Source: Littorina saxatilis (taxonomy: Eukaryota; Mollusca; Gastropoda; Littorinimorpha; Littorinidae). From it: a stretch of DNA of 64,000 nucleotides. The translations under genes and the position numbers were made by a program. This document shows, piece after piece, positions 33,009-45,907 of this stretch. Positions within the stretch are counted from its first letter, which is position 1; the number at the start of each line of letters is the position of its first letter. Location of the stretch: assembly GCF_037325665.1 (NCBI RefSeq), contig NC_090245.1:45364284-45428283 (forward strand), read 5' to 3'. The notes under the pieces were generated by a model, which saw nothing but the letters and a program-made list of their open reading frames with translations, had not been told where the DNA came from and did no database searches.

Positions 33009-34190
33009 TAGATGAGGTAACAAGAGAAGAATATGGGCATTGGAATTACGTCAATATTTCAAGCATTGTCACAGATGAAACATTTACTGCAGGATGCTCC
33101 TGATTAACAAACCGAGCAAAACTGTGAAAATTATTGAAGAGAAGACATGTCTGAACAGTTTTTAAAGAGACAAGTTTTCAATCATTTGTGAACACCATTA
33201 TTGTATGGAGGAGTAACTGTTCCCCTACCCCCTAAGAAGGTATTTCTGTCCGTCAACCACGTGAGCGATCGCCACAAATCGAGGCATCACTCGCATTTCA
33301 GTTTGGACACACCGGCTGATTGCAAATGCACAGTACGTGTTTCGACACTGAAACGTGACGATTGAGCGTCAAAATAGTTTCTTAAAACAGTCGAAAATGG
33401 AGTTAAATGTGACTTCAACACTCAGTGGCGATCGCTAGAGTAGCGATTGTTACTAGACGGACACTAGAAAACCTCAGAAAATGTAATTACTTTGCGATTT
33501 TCTTAACTGAAAAACTGTTGCGGTCTTTTTCTGTCGAGCGCGAGCGTCAACGTAAAACAACGTGACGTCACTTCCTCCCCAAACGGTTAGTTTTTGAATG
33601 AAAAGAAAAATGTGGCGATCGCTACATTGTTTAGACGGATTGGATCGCAACTTTGAAACTCGGGTCACCGTGCGGCGATCAAGGGCAAATTGACCTCGGC
33701 AACATTATAACTCACTTCAAGGGTGCACAAACTTGTATTTACAGTATACAAAATTAGGTAAACTTGTGTTTTTGTCCTGTGAAATCACAATTAGTTTCGA
33801 TGCTCTTGATATCGCTATGCCGACGGACATATCCGAATCCCCAAACATTTTTTTTTTGCGGAGCTAGTACCTATACGTTAGAATTTGTGTTATGGATATC
33901 GATTGTTGTTGAAAAACAATCATTTCAATGTGTTCTGGCACTCTTATCCACCACAGCATTGATACTTGTGCATGTGTGTGTTGGAATTTAGTTCTTTGTT
34001 TAGTGATGCTGTGGCAAAAGTAAATTCATCCGTCCGTATTTTGACGATCGCCACCATTCACACGCACATAAATAAACACATTATCAAAAATTTCAACTTT
34101 TATTTTCAAAAAAGTATTTAAACAACAACTAGTTTGCATGTTAATACAACAAATACAGCAGATTCTCACAGATATGGATTTAAAAGACTA
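33009..34190. other. Unassigned stretch
   Basis: Contains GCGATCGCNAC several times (33265, 33430, 33615, 34045) in both directions. No coding domain seen. Confidence 0.3.
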
Positions 34191-34490
34191 AGCAAATCTG
34201 AGACTATCAAAATGGCCTAATACCATGAAACCTGCCACCTGCCTTCCAACTAGTCTCGGCCCGCTCAAAACCGAGAATTTCAGTAATTCCTTCGCGTGAC
34301 GTCTAACCCTCTTACGCCATAATGTGACGTCTTCAAATGACGAAATGTTAAAGTTTCTACCACAGACATACACACGCACAAACACACACACACACACATA
34401 CACACGCACACACACACGCACAAACGCACAGACAGACAAAGTTACGATCGCATAGGCTACACTTACGTGAGCCAAAAACTCGTGTAAATC
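34191..34490 (-). repeat. Dispersed repeat with CA tract (GAGCGGGCCGAGAC family)
   Basis: The inverse strand carries TTTGAGCGGGCCGAGAC, GACGTCACATTATGGCGT, a (GT)n tract and GCCTATGCGATCGTAAC ending in ACTTACG/CGTAAGT. Pieces recur at 36100-36140, 37655-37700, 41455-41580 and 41710-41750. Non-coding. Confidence 0.7.
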
Positions 34491-34558
34491 TGGTACGACA
34501 CAGCAAGCTAAGTAGTATTCTCTATATATACCGTCAAAGAAACTACAATGGGTTTGAT

Positions 34559-34793
34559 ACCGTGCAACGAGCTAGAACTACCAACCTTCAGATTGCATCG
34601 TGCCTTTACTTGATCAGCAACACACACATACAAGACTGTTGTGCCAGGTGTCAATGCTTTTTCCGTGATAATGAACGCTCCCAGTTACCTTCTAAATGTT
34701 TTCTACCAGTCTTAAAGTAAAACTACACCGGCGCTGGCGAAGAACCAAAACCGAAAACAGTTTCGTCGAAGTGCTGGTGGACTAAAAATCGGC
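34559..34793 (+). repeat. ~240-bp dispersed repeat, second copy
   Basis: Partner of 20041-20275. Confidence 0.75.
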
Positions 34794-35462
34794 ACACGTT
34801 TTTTTTTTTTTAGAATCAGCGAGGCGTTGCCTGGCCCAGTCAGCTTACAACATACCCTTCACGTTTCTTTCAAATCAGTAACTTGAAGCCGTCTTCAGTC
34901 TGACATGCAGTCATGGGATGTTATGTAATTCAAGCTCCTTATCTTTTCATCTGCAGGAATGCGAGGCAAGCTCATTTTAAGCTGAATAACATCTCTCCTT
35001 TCAAACTTTTACCACAAGATATCAACGAGGGGTCTCGCAAAAGAAAGATGTCTTATGTGTGCACTAATAAATACGTATGTATACGCATACGACATTGCTT
35101 GGTCCATATAAAATTTAAAAAAAGCCACCAGTTTTCTGTACACTTCTTCGTATGCTAGAAGCAATAAGCAGTTTTCAATCACACAAGGAAAACCCAGAGA
35201 TTCCGACCAATGTGTTCTGTTTGTTGATTGAAGATACATTCGCGACTTGATACAAAGCATCAATTTCAATCACATCGTTGCAAGAAATGCAATGCATACC
35301 TCGAATTCACAATGGAAATTTGTCTCCATCAAAAGATATCTGGCAGGCACAAAATGTACGGGTCTGTTTGCATCACATGCAATTAAGCCATACCTTTCTT
35401 GTTCTCAGGCGCATTAGACGTACTGCAAAGATGACGGGAACTTGATATGTTGAGGAAATCAT

Positions 35463-35465
<3 letters not shown>
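34794..35465. other. Unassigned stretch
   Basis: No gene or repeat recognised. Confidence 0.3.

Positions 35466-35522
<57 letters not shown>
35466..35522 (+). repeat. (GA)n microsatellite
   Basis: Pure GA repeat of about 57 bp. Confidence 0.95.
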
Positions 35523-35525
<3 letters not shown>

Positions 35526-36219
35526 GTTTGTTTAACTAATAAATATGTACCATTGCTTATATACTTTTGGTAATGCATTGCATTATATGCCCGCAAGCAG
35601 GTGCATGAATGTGTATGTGATAATGAATGTTGATGTCTGTAATTTTATGTCGTTGGGATAAGTATGGGCGTGGAAATTAACATGTGTATTTTAATGTGCT
35701 ATTCCCGACTTGTAGTAGGGTTTGGGACATGGTGGCCGCCATTATTAGTCTCGGCTTTCCCATGTGTGTCTAGATCTGGGGCCAGTTTCATAAGCCAGAA
35801 ACACAGTCGACCGACTGCAGTTGTCCGAGATAACCACAGTAATCCGACGTAATCGGGTTTCACGAACAAAATTTCGGTCGACTGACTGCGGGTCGTCTCA
35901 CCGGAAGTCGGCCGAACACGGTGAAGCTCTCCCCCCAACACTGTGTTCGGCTTACTGCGGTAAACCGAAAAAAATGTAATTATCCGCACAGTCAATGGCA
36001 GAATGCTCACACTTGTTTGGATTGTGAGCCAAACCTTGTGATTGTTCTTCGAAATGTATCTATTATGACGCAGTAATCCAGTAGACAAGTCAGGGTTATG
36101 TCTTGAAGACGTCACATTATGGCGTAAGAGGGTTCGACGTCACGCGAAGGAATTAACCATATCCACATATCGAGGCTCTGGGAGTTACTTCCCTTGTTTT
36201 AGGAAGCAAACACACACAA

Positions 36220-36432
36220 ATGCCGCCTGACAAGCGCTGTGGTTGGGGACAATGTAAAACGGATGATAGGTATCCTGTACGCTGTGTTGGCGTGAAATTC
36301 ATCCCATTTGTGAAACCGGGAAAGCATCTGTACCATCTAGATCGCTGCCTTCGCTGGATAAAAGCCTGCAATCGCCCAGCTTACCAGTTGAACGTCAACA
36401 CAATCAAGTCGTACACGTACATTTGCAGCAAG
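36220..36432 (+). CDS. THAP-domain exon
   Basis: The frame begins MPPDKRCGWGQCKTDDRYP, continues GVKFIPFVKPGKHLYH and DRCLRWIKACNRPAYQLNV, and ends TYICSK at a good donor (CAGCAAG|GTCAGA). That is a THAP domain of the large transposon-linked type: C-x4-C, F-x-PF, W, then C ending the exon just before the expected HF. All landmark residues up to the donor are present and the 71 codons are open. The following exon with HF and the transposase are not found nearby; the element is filled with microsatellites instead. Confidence 0.7.
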
Positions 36433-36768
36433 GTCAGATCTCGCACGACTTTGATTCAAGGCCTATTGCTAATTTTTTGATGGTTTGGTCTCAGTGTCAC
36501 AAAAATATGACGATCTAATCAATCACTGATTTAAAAAATAAGTATGTTGCCCTATATCCATTGACATTCTTAGTGAAATAGATCTATTTGAAATAGTATT
36601 TCACTGCCCCGACCGGCGAACTTGTTGCCGGCTGTATTGAGCTTGTGTGTTCGTGTAGGCTTACTCAAAAAGTCAAAATCACAGTCGTCTCCGAAACAAG
36701 CAATAATCAGAGTTGGGGGGAAAACATTTCGTTTGTTCAGTTTTGTTTTGTTCTTGATAGTTTGTTTA

Positions 36769-36774
<6 letters not shown>

Positions 36775-36808
<34 letters not shown>

Positions 36809-37260
36809 ACACACACACACATACATGTATACACAAACACATGCGCGCACGCACACACATTGCACGTACGCGCACATACACACACCTACTGAGATATGCC
36901 TAACATACACGCACGCTTGCAAACACACACATAATACGCAAACACAGTTTAATTTCCTCAATACAAGGCGAAAGGCACACACACACCACACACAAATAAA
37001 CACACACACGCAGTCCCACACACACACATACACACACACACACACAACCCTCATACACACAAATAAACCCACACACGCAGTCAACCCCCACACACACACA
37101 CACAACCCTCACACACACAAATAAACACACACACGCAGTCCACCCCCCCCCCCCACACACACACACACACAACCCTCACACACACAAATAAACACACACA
37201 CGCAGTCCACCCCCCCCCCCCCACACACACACACACACAACCCTCTCTGACACACACACC
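36775..37260 (+). repeat. CA-rich minisatellite
   Basis: Besides plain (CA)n, a ~70-bp unit with AAATAAACACACACACGCAG and ACAACCCTCACACAC repeats about four times from 36990, including C runs. Frames of only T/H or C/V residues are artefacts. Confidence 0.9.
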
Positions 37261-37317
37261 CGCCCAACCCCAGCGTCCAACTCAACTTTCACCAACAACC
37301 ATACCCTACTCTCACTG

Positions 37318-37530
<213 letters not shown>

Positions 37531-37945
37531 CACACACACCTTTCGCAGTTCGCTCACAGTTCTCTTTTCCATCGTCGCCATCTTCGAAGCTTGCTTCGCT
37601 TTTCAGGGGAGATAACCCGTTTATCACATTCGCTGCTGACTTGTGGGTCAAGGCTATTACTGAAAGTCTCGGTAATTGTTATTTTGAGCGGGCCGAGACT
37701 TGTTTTTTCTTCGAAATCGGCCATTTCCACGTGCGAATGAGCAAACGGAAGTGGTAATGTTGCTAAATTTAGCCCTCGACTTGGCCATTCGGATTACTGT
37801 ACAGTCGGTCGACTGCGGTTGTCCGCGGGTGACGGTGATTCGCTCATGAAACGCGCTTTTCGGTGACCCGGCGATCAACCACAGTCCATCGACTGAGCAG
37901 TCGATCGACTGTCAGTCGGTTCACTGCTATCTTATGAAACTGGCC

Positions 37946-38066
37946 ACAGAGGCCTCAAACCTCCTGTTGAACAAGAAGAGCAAACGCTCGATCGAGTCAC
38001 TTTCGCAGTTCTGAATATTATATGAGGCATCAGATGGACAGGAAGAAATTGCTATTCACAACACAA
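37946..38066. other. Spacer
   Basis: Nothing recognised. Confidence 0.3.
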
Positions 38067-38536
38067 TGAGTCACGTTCACATAAAATTTGAGCCCGGTCA
38101 CTTTTATAGTTTCCGAGAAAAGCCCAACGTTAAGTTGTGTGTTGCCGAACAGAAAAGGCTAGTTATCTCCCTTGTTTTTCTGATAACGTTCGTAAAAGGC
38201 TACAGATGTAAATACTTTGATGTAAAGAATAATCCTACAAAGTTTCAATCACATCCGATGAACTTTGTCAAAGATATAAAATGTCTAATTTTTCCTTTGA
38301 CGCTGACCTGTGACCTTGAAAAAGGTCAAAGGTCAACGAAACCATCGTTAAAGTGTAGAGGTCATTGGAGGTCACGACTAAACAAAATATGAGCCCGATC
38401 GCTTTGATAGTTTCCGAGAAAAGTCCAACGTTAAGGTGGTGTCTACGGACGGCCGGCCGGACGGCCGGCCGGACGGCCGGCCGGACAGACTAACACTGAC
38501 CGATTACATAGAGTCACTTTTTCTCAAGTGACTCAA
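38067..38536 (+). repeat. Non-coding element with GGCCGGCC array and terminal hairpin
   Basis: Starts TGAGTCAC and ends with a hairpin GAGTCAC...GTGACTC (38513-38535). Before the end lie three tandem copies of GACGGCCGGCCG (38448-38486). The phrase TAGTTTCCGAGAAAAG occurs at both ends. This layout parallels family H but the sequences differ. Confidence 0.65.
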
Positions 38537-38826
38537 AAAACACGTGAAAAAAAACCTTTTGAAACAAGAATTAAGATAAGTGTCGTCGCGGTCGCGTCAA
38601 ATGTATCATTATACGTCATGTATTTTCAACAAAGGGACGTTATTTCTTCTATTTTGTTCCCAAGCTGAACTGAGTGACAGTCTGTCTCTGTCTCTGCGGG
38701 TAAAATAATCAGAAATGGTGAAACATGTTTCCCACGCGTTTTAGCATGTGAGAATTATATGCGAGGACGTTTCACTGCGGAAATACTTTTGAAAAGTGAG
38801 TGGCTGCAGCTGGGTTACGGTGTACG

Positions 38827-39538
38827 GTATCGTTCACTGGACCACTACTTACATAGAAAGACTACAAGGTGCGACACTCAGCTTCGAGTAGTGCTCCACT
38901 AACTTCAGAAAAAATTATGCAAAAAATAATTGCCAATGTCAAGAATCTTTGTAACATTACAAATGCCGTGATAAATGAATGTTCTAACTATCTGTACCTT
39001 TTATATTTAACTGCCTGTCCGCTGCATGTTTTTAAACCGTATTTTGTGCGACCAAACGTGTCTCTCAACGGCATACCACTTGGACCCTGTGCGAATGATG
39101 ATCGTCGTATGTCCGAGGAGATAGTAGTCCGATGCGATCATTGGTTAATAACCGGATATTCGATGATTCGTGGGTAGCTTCCCTTTGCTGCAATATTTAC
39201 ATATGTTTTAGACCAATGAGCACTGGTGCATATTCGGTGCGGGATGCATGATTTCTTACAAACTACAGGGTAGCGGTTCGCAAACGAACATTCGTCCAAA
39301 TGATGGTTAAAAACAACCTGCAGATGACGGCAGCTAAACATTAAAGGTACATACAGTTAAAACAATCATTCAACTGTAGGGCCTATTTATTTGACCTCAC
39401 ACAGACTGTAGGAAGAGGCAAACCGTCTTGAACAAAAAAAATTGTCCGCAGGAAGCGACTCCAAGAACACAGACGACTCGAAGCTGAGTGTCATACCTTG
39501 TAGTCTGTCTATGTAAGTAGTGGTCCAGTGAACGATAC
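38827..39538. repeat. Large inverted repeat (63-bp arms)
   Basis: GTATCGTTCACTGGACCACT to CAGCTTCGAGT at the left is inverted at 39475-39538 with about three mismatches. The 580-bp centre is AT-rich with no clear coding frame. Probably a foldback transposon. Confidence 0.75.
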
Positions 39539-39931
39539 CTTCGCCTGTGATCAGTCTTACACAGCAAGCCATGTGTAAAGTTCCACGTGTTTTTCCCACG
39601 TGTTTTCTAAACGGAAGTTCTGGTACCCCCCCACAAACCGAATGGCCTTTACCTTCGGTCTGTCAATCATTGCTGGGTCAAGCGGTGCTGCAAGTCGTGA
39701 ATCGAGAGATTGAATGAACAACAAACTACAACAATCGAACAGGAGGCTGAGTTGCTCATGTACAACAAAGAATCATGCACGCACAAGGACGAGCACACAA
39801 CCCCGAACATGCACGCATTGGGAAGGCAAGTAGGGCCTACTTTGGAATGTATTTTTGTGAATGCATAAGCAGCCAGCGAAGCACCCTCCCCCCCCCCCCC
39901 TCCACCCAAGAGCACAAATGCATGCACGCAC
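39539..39931. other. Unassigned stretch
   Basis: No gene seen. CAGCCAGCGAAGCACC occurs here and again at about 40917. Confidence 0.3.
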
Positions 39932-40896
39932 GTAGGGGAGACCGGGGCTAGTCCGCCCCCGGGGCACATCCGTCTTTGTCTGTTTATTCTTACGTTTGCC
40001 ACCTTTTAGTCTTTCACACCATGTGAGAATGGTGTCCCTACTTCCCGCCATATCCTGCAGAAGTTCAGAGGTTGCGCGCCCATATATCGTGAGTACAGAT
40101 CACAAAAAGTTTTTCTTCATTTTTGTAACATGAATGCATAGCAGTTGACTTAGGTTTTGATGCATTACCTCTGAGAACAAATACTTAGTCTTGGTGTCGA
40201 GTGAAAGTGCGTTAATTAAGGTCGAGTTCTGACGAAAGTTTTGCTTCTTCCTTCCCATTTTGTGCTCGCTATCTGGCACTCGAGTTGCCTGCCCGTGCGG
40301 GGGCAAGTCCGCCTATTTGTCATGGGGCAAGTCCGCCATGAAGAATGTGCAGGTGTGGGGAACAGTCCAGTGTACATCTGCCATAACTGTGACTCTGATG
40401 GTGACTCCATCTATTCTCGATGGTAAAGATTGCAGATTCATGTCTAAAAAAACTGACGCCGATTTGTGTTACATTCTTTCGACATTCTTTTGTATTTTGT
40501 CATTGGCATTTTTGAACCTAAATATTGAAGGGAATTAAAAAAGCTTTCCCACTGATCGGGTGCTTGTTTGACTGACTGTGTGTGCGTGCGTGCGTGTGTG
40601 TATAAAGCTTGCCTACTACTAGTCTTGTACCTACTATGGGATGAGAGCGGCGGACTTGCCCCACCCTGTAGGCGGACTTACCCCGACTTGGGGCAAGTTC
40701 GCCTACGTTAGGGTAGGTCTACTTAAAGCAGTATGTACAACAAATGTTCATGCGCACATAAAAACTGTCTGCACATTGATATCAGCTACACATTTGTCTT
40801 GATGTAAAATAAAAAATCAGTCTTCTAGTTCATCAAACTCGCCAGTTATGCTACCAAAAGCATAAAAGTAGGCGGACTAGCCCCGGTCTCCCCTAC
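39932..40896. mobile_element. MITE with 26-bp perfect TIR
   Basis: GTAGGGGAGACCGGGGCTAG plus TCCGCC at the left, and the exact inverse at the right. The phrase GGCAAGTCCGCC recurs inside in both directions (40290-40335, 40655-40710), so the ends are partly reiterated. If TA is the target, the flanks agree (TA on both sides). No coding frame. Confidence 0.8.
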
Positions 40897-40970
40897 TCAC
40901 CGACACGTACTCAAACCAGCCAGCGAAGCACCTCCCTCTTTACCGACACCCACCCCACCTCCCCCCCTTC

Positions 40971-40974
<4 letters not shown>

Positions 40975-41035
<61 letters not shown>

Positions 41036-41036
41036 A
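40975..41036 (+). repeat. (CA)n microsatellite
   Basis: Simple repeat with CATA interruptions. Confidence 0.95.
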
Positions 41037-41345
41037 ACATACTTAACTCAAATGGGGTATAGCCTTGTTAGTCGGCAAGCGATACACCGAGCACCGTACA
41101 TTTGTCGGTGCGTCAGTGTCTGTGTGTTCTCGAAAACATTTCTCAAGATCTGTAAAATATCTGTAGATGGTTGGCAAACCTTTGCGATAAATTCCATCGC
41201 ATTGACATCTGCAGTTTAGAAGAGTGTTATGTCCTCCAAGGAGAAAGGATGGAGTGTGAGGATCAGAAGCACCGAAACCGAAGGATATCTAATCACGATT
41301 TCACGTCACTTGTTACATTGTCGAGCTTGAAATTAAATTATAAAA
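41037..41345. other. Unassigned stretch
   Basis: No gene or repeat recognised. Confidence 0.3.
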
Positions 41346-41450
41346 TTGTATTGTATTGTATTGTATTGTATTGTATTGTATTGTATTGTATGGTATGGTA
41401 TGGCATGGCATGGCATGGCATTGTATTGTATTGTATTGTATTGTATTATA
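41346..41450 (+). repeat. (GTATT)n / (GCATG)n array
   Basis: Pentanucleotide array related to the left part of 3003-3207. Confidence 0.95.
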
Positions 41451-41930
41451 TTATTGGCTCACGTAAGTGTAGCCTATGCGATCGTAACTTTGTCTGTCTG
41501 TGCGTGCGTTTGTGCGTGCGTGTGTGCGTGTGTGTGTATGTCTGTGGTAGAAACTTTAACATTTCCGAGTCTATGTGTGAGTGGTTATCCAAGACTATGG
41601 ATAAAGCTCGCATAAGATTACGTCACGGTCAAAAGTGTTTGACGTCAATTAATGCATCATGACTGCATGCCTCCCTGTAGTCTTTCTCTCTCGCGTGGTG
41701 TGTGTGGTCTCGGTCATTGTTATTTTGAGCGGGCCGAGACTATTTGGCAGTCGTGTCCCTGTAAGTAGGCTACATGCAGACACAGACAGATCTAGATCTA
41801 GTGTCTCTCTTTCTTGCACAGTCGTCACCTAAGCTTACTGTGTGTGTGTGTGTGTGTGTGACGGAGTGATTGAGTTTGTGTTACTGTTTGTCGATTTCTT
41901 ACGTGAGCCTTGAAGGCTTCGCCTCTTGTA
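41451..41930 (+). repeat. GAGCGGGCCGAGAC family, with GT tracts
   Basis: Starts CTCACGTAAGTGTAGCC and includes CGATCGTAACTTTGTCTG and GTTATTTTGAGCGGGCCGAG; it ends GCCTTGAAGGCTTCGCC at the next pentanucleotide array. Same family as 34191-34490. Confidence 0.7.
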
Positions 41931-42092
41931 TTGTATTGTATTGCATTGAGTTGTGTTGTGTTGTGGTGTGGTGTGGTGTGGTGTGGTGTGAGGTGGTGTG
42001 GTGTTGTGTCGCGTTGCGTTGCGTTCCGTTGCGTTGGGTTGCATCGCGTTGTGTTGCGTTGCGTTCCATTGGATTGGATTGGATTGGATTGA
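41931..42092 (+). repeat. Evolving pentanucleotide array, copy B edge
   Basis: GTATT, then GTTGT and GTGGT, then GTTGC and GGATT units, as at 3003-3207. Confidence 0.9.
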
Positions 42093-42870
42093 ATTAGAAG
42101 TGTCCGAAATGTACCACCCATGTTGGGGCACAATCATTCCTTAAGCGTGCAAAGTTTCATGCATGTCACATTTGTCTCTGTGGCGTTACGCACCTTCACA
42201 AAATGGTATCGGAAGACCATTACTGCGTTCAATTTCAGGTTCTGTTTGTTTTAAGTAATGACATGTATACAAGAAAGAAGTAAGTTGGAGATGCTGCTCC
42301 GTGTAGTTTTAGATTTATCGCACATCTACATCAGCTGCCCAAGACAAACAGCTTCAAGAACCAGTATTTCCTGCCAAAGGTCTTTCACGCACGTCTAGAA
42401 CAGCCTGACTACGCAGCAGATTTAAACGAAATAGGTATGCCCTGTAAAACAAGACTCTAAAAAAATCCTCTCTGATGTGAAACATGTAAAATATCGTTCA
42501 GTTTCAGTCACCAATACCACTGAAAAATGTCTAACTTTTTGTGTTCAGAGTATGTACAGTATGCATTGAACTAAAGCAAGAAATGCTAAACAACTGAGTA
42601 AACACTTATTTACAAAACGGATACAACAACTCAGAGGTAAGTGTCTCATTCAAACGTTTGTGAGATATTTCCTGAAAGCACAGCTGAATGGTTTATTTAC
42701 TTCATAACAAACGTAAACAAAATCACCCGGGCTTGTGTTTCCAATCAGATTATAAAGAAAACAAAATCTGATTATCTTATAAAGGAGACATTAACAGAAA
42801 AACATGTCAATAAGCATGTTATAAAAAAGATACTTTCACGATCACACTTGTAAACGTTGTTCCATAAAAT

Positions 42871-45070
42871 TAAAACAATAAAATGCAAATGATAACACGC
42901 ACTCACTGTGTCTATTAAAACAAAAAAATGTCAAATGATAACACCCCCTCTATGTGTCTATTAGTACAATCTATATATATATACGACTAGTGTCTGTGTG
43001 TCTGTCTGTGTATCTGTCTGTGTGTCTGTGCGCGATGCGCGGCCAAGGTTCTCGATGGATCTGCTTCAAATTTGGTGGGCTTATTCAGAGAGACCCCGGA
43101 CACAACCTCATCGATGATATATTTCAACAAGTGCTCTCAGCGCGCAGCGCGGAACCGATTTTGGTTCCACCTCAGCTATTTTGGTTCCACCTCAGCTTAC
43201 CCGGGCCCCCATACCGACACACCATAGCCGCTACACCACATCACAACGCCAAAGTTCTCGGTGGATCTTTTTCAAATTTGGACACCGTATTCAGCTACAC
43301 CCCGGACACAATATCATCGATGAAATATTTCAACACGTGCTCTCAGCGCGCAGCGCTGAACTCATTTTCGTTTTTGCGTTCATTTCACCATTATAAGTAA
43401 CTCTTCCTTATCTTCTCCAGTGTTTGGCGTTTATCTCCCTTCCTTCGTGTGGCTTTCCCGTTCAGTTCTAAGTTACTATTACTATTTTTAGAATGTCACT
43501 GCGCTGTCCACTGCGCTGTCCAGAACGCTTCCCTTGCACCCGTAAGTTGTTCTTACTGTCAAAGTGAAAAGGTCGAATCAATTTATAGCCACGCGAAAAA
43601 TACACTCTCACCTATCTCTATATATTTATAGATACAGATATGCATATATATATAATACGGCTTCTCTGTGTGTGTGTGTGTTTGTGTGTGTGTGTAGGCA
43701 AAAACCTATGTATTATAGAGTTCTGTTTGTGATGGGGTCTAGCGGCTTTTGTCTGTCTGTATGTTCTGGCATGTGAGAAGCCACAGCAGATAATATAGGG
43801 CTAAGAAATAATCTCTAAAATTCTCAATCCCGTTTGACAGGACTTCGCCTTTCAAAGGTGATTGTGGTGAACCGCCACGCTGTCTGTCTCTGTCGCGCCG
43901 TTCACCCCAAATTCCCGTTTCTGAGAGTGACTATTTTTAGAATGTCACTGCGCTGTCCAGAACGCTTCCCTTGCACCCGTAAGTTGTTCTTACTGTCAAA
44001 GTGAAAAGGTCGAATCAATTTATAGCCACGCGAAAAATACACTCTCACCTATCTCTATATATTTATAGATATAGATATACATATATACGGCTTCTCTGTG
44101 TGTGTGTTTGTGTGTGTGTGTGTGGGAAAAAACCTGTTGATTGTAGAGTTCTGTTTGTGATGGGGTCTAGCGGCTTTTGTCTGTCTGTATGTTCTGGCAT
44201 TTGAGAAGCCACAACAGATAATATAGGGCTAAGAAATAAGCTCTTAAATTCTCAATCCCGTTTGACAGGACTTCGCTTGCAGAGGTGATTGTGATGAACC
44301 GCCACGCTGTCTGTCTCTGTCTCGCGATTCACCCCGGCGAAGCCGGGTATTCCTCTAGTACAATATAAAATGATAACTCCCACTCTCTGTGTCTAGTAGT
44401 ACAATACAAATGTCAAATGATAACACCCCCTCTATGTGTCTATTAGTACAATACAATATAAAATGATAACTCCCACTCTCTGTGTCTAGTAGTACAATAC
44501 AAATGTCAAATGATAACACTCCCTCTATGTGTCTATTAGTACAATACAATATAAAATGATAACTCCCACTCTCTGTGTCTATTAGTACAATTAAAATGTC
44601 AAATGATAACACCCACTCTCTTTGTTCATTAGTACAATAAAATGTCAAATGATAACAACCACTCTCTTTGTTAATTACTACAATAAAATGTCAAATGATA
44701 ACTCCCACTCTCTTTGTTCATTAGCACAATAAAATGTCAAATGATAACACCCATTCTCTTTGTTCATTAGTACAATAAAATGTCAAATGATAACACCCAC
44801 TCTCTTTGTTCATTAGTACAATACAATGTCAAATGATAACACCCACTCTCTTTGTTCATTAGTACAATAAAATGTCAAATAATAACACCCACTCTCTTTG
44901 TTCATTAGTACAATAAAATGTCAAATGATAACAACACCCACTCTCTTTGTTCATTAGTACAATAAAATGTCAAATGATAACTCCCACTCTTTTTGTTAAT
45001 TAGTACAATAAAAGGTTAAATGATAACACCCACTCTCTCTGTTCATTAGTATAATGAAATGTCAAATGAT
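42871..45070 (+). repeat. ~46-bp minisatellite, copy B, split by a Helitron
   Basis: Units as in 3991-4930, at 42871-42969 and 44359-45070. A ~100-bp higher-order period appears at 44360-44580. Confidence 0.9.
42970..44358 (+). mobile_element. Non-autonomous Helitron
   Basis: Starts TCTATATATATATACGACTA just after an A, and ends with the hairpin CCCGGC-GAA-GCCGGG (44333-44347), then TATTCCT and CTAG, just before a T. TC start, CTAG end, a hairpin about 11 bases before the end and insertion between A and T are the textbook Helitron marks. Inside, a ~300-bp block is duplicated (about 43480-43790 and 43930-44220). No Rep/helicase frame is present. The element is absent from copy A, so it came after the segmental duplication. 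Confidence 0.88.
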
Positions 45071-45907
45071 TAGCAGATTGGGAACAGTTTAAATCAGCGC
45101 TTACACATCACTCGACATGCATATTTTTTCAGAATGGGGGTAATGGTACCTTTTGCAGGTCGGTGTAAAAATGACACGGTCAATTGTTTTAAGTTGTTCA
45201 TATGTGATTGTGTGGACTCTGCACGGCATTGTGTCATTTTGTTGGTTACAATTGCTCGGTTGCTCCAGGAAATATGTTTATGCGAATCGAGAAACTGATA
45301 TACTTTTAGCCTACGTCATAAAAATTACGCTATTTCCAACCATATGGGAAAGACACGTTACAATAATTCAAATAGAAACACATCATCACAACAAACGTAA
45401 ACCAGGGATTAATACCACTTCCAAAATAGGACCTGTGGTTGTAATTGATTGGAGAGATGCCCCATTCAATTACTCAACCCTCGTTTTTATGATTCTTGGC
45501 ATGTCATCATATTCACAATTCTGTATCATAAAGTCTGTCTGATTGATTTCTAATATTTTTTCACATTTGTTTCAACCCACTCTGAAACTACCACAGGCAA
45601 AATATTATTGAAATCAATTCTATTGCTCAATCGCTGACCGATCTCGTTGAGTGCAAATAATTGAATATAAGGCTTGTTTGTACAGGGCATTTTGTAAGGG
45701 AAGTAACCCCTTGTTGGAAGCAAATGACGTCTAAAAGCGAGGGAAGTAACTTGAATTCACTAGTAGGCCCGTGATTGACCTTCAATCGAAGACTTCCGTA
45801 GCGAAGCAGGTGACGGTGGTAGTCCTGGTATGGTAGCGTGGGTGGTGGTGATGGTCGTACTTGTGGTTCATGGCGGTGATGACGTCATCACGAATATACC
45901 TCCTCAC
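45071..45907. other. Downstream flank of the TPR gene, copy B
   Basis: Collinear with 4931-5758; no separate gene. Confidence 0.4.

Noticed and set aside
36622-37172. Open frames rich in T/H or C/V over CA repeats
   Set aside because: Simple-repeat artefacts inside a transposon; also at 56158-56552.
44355-44648. 97-codon minus-strand frame with repeated GSYHFILY units
   Set aside because: Translation of the 46-bp minisatellite.
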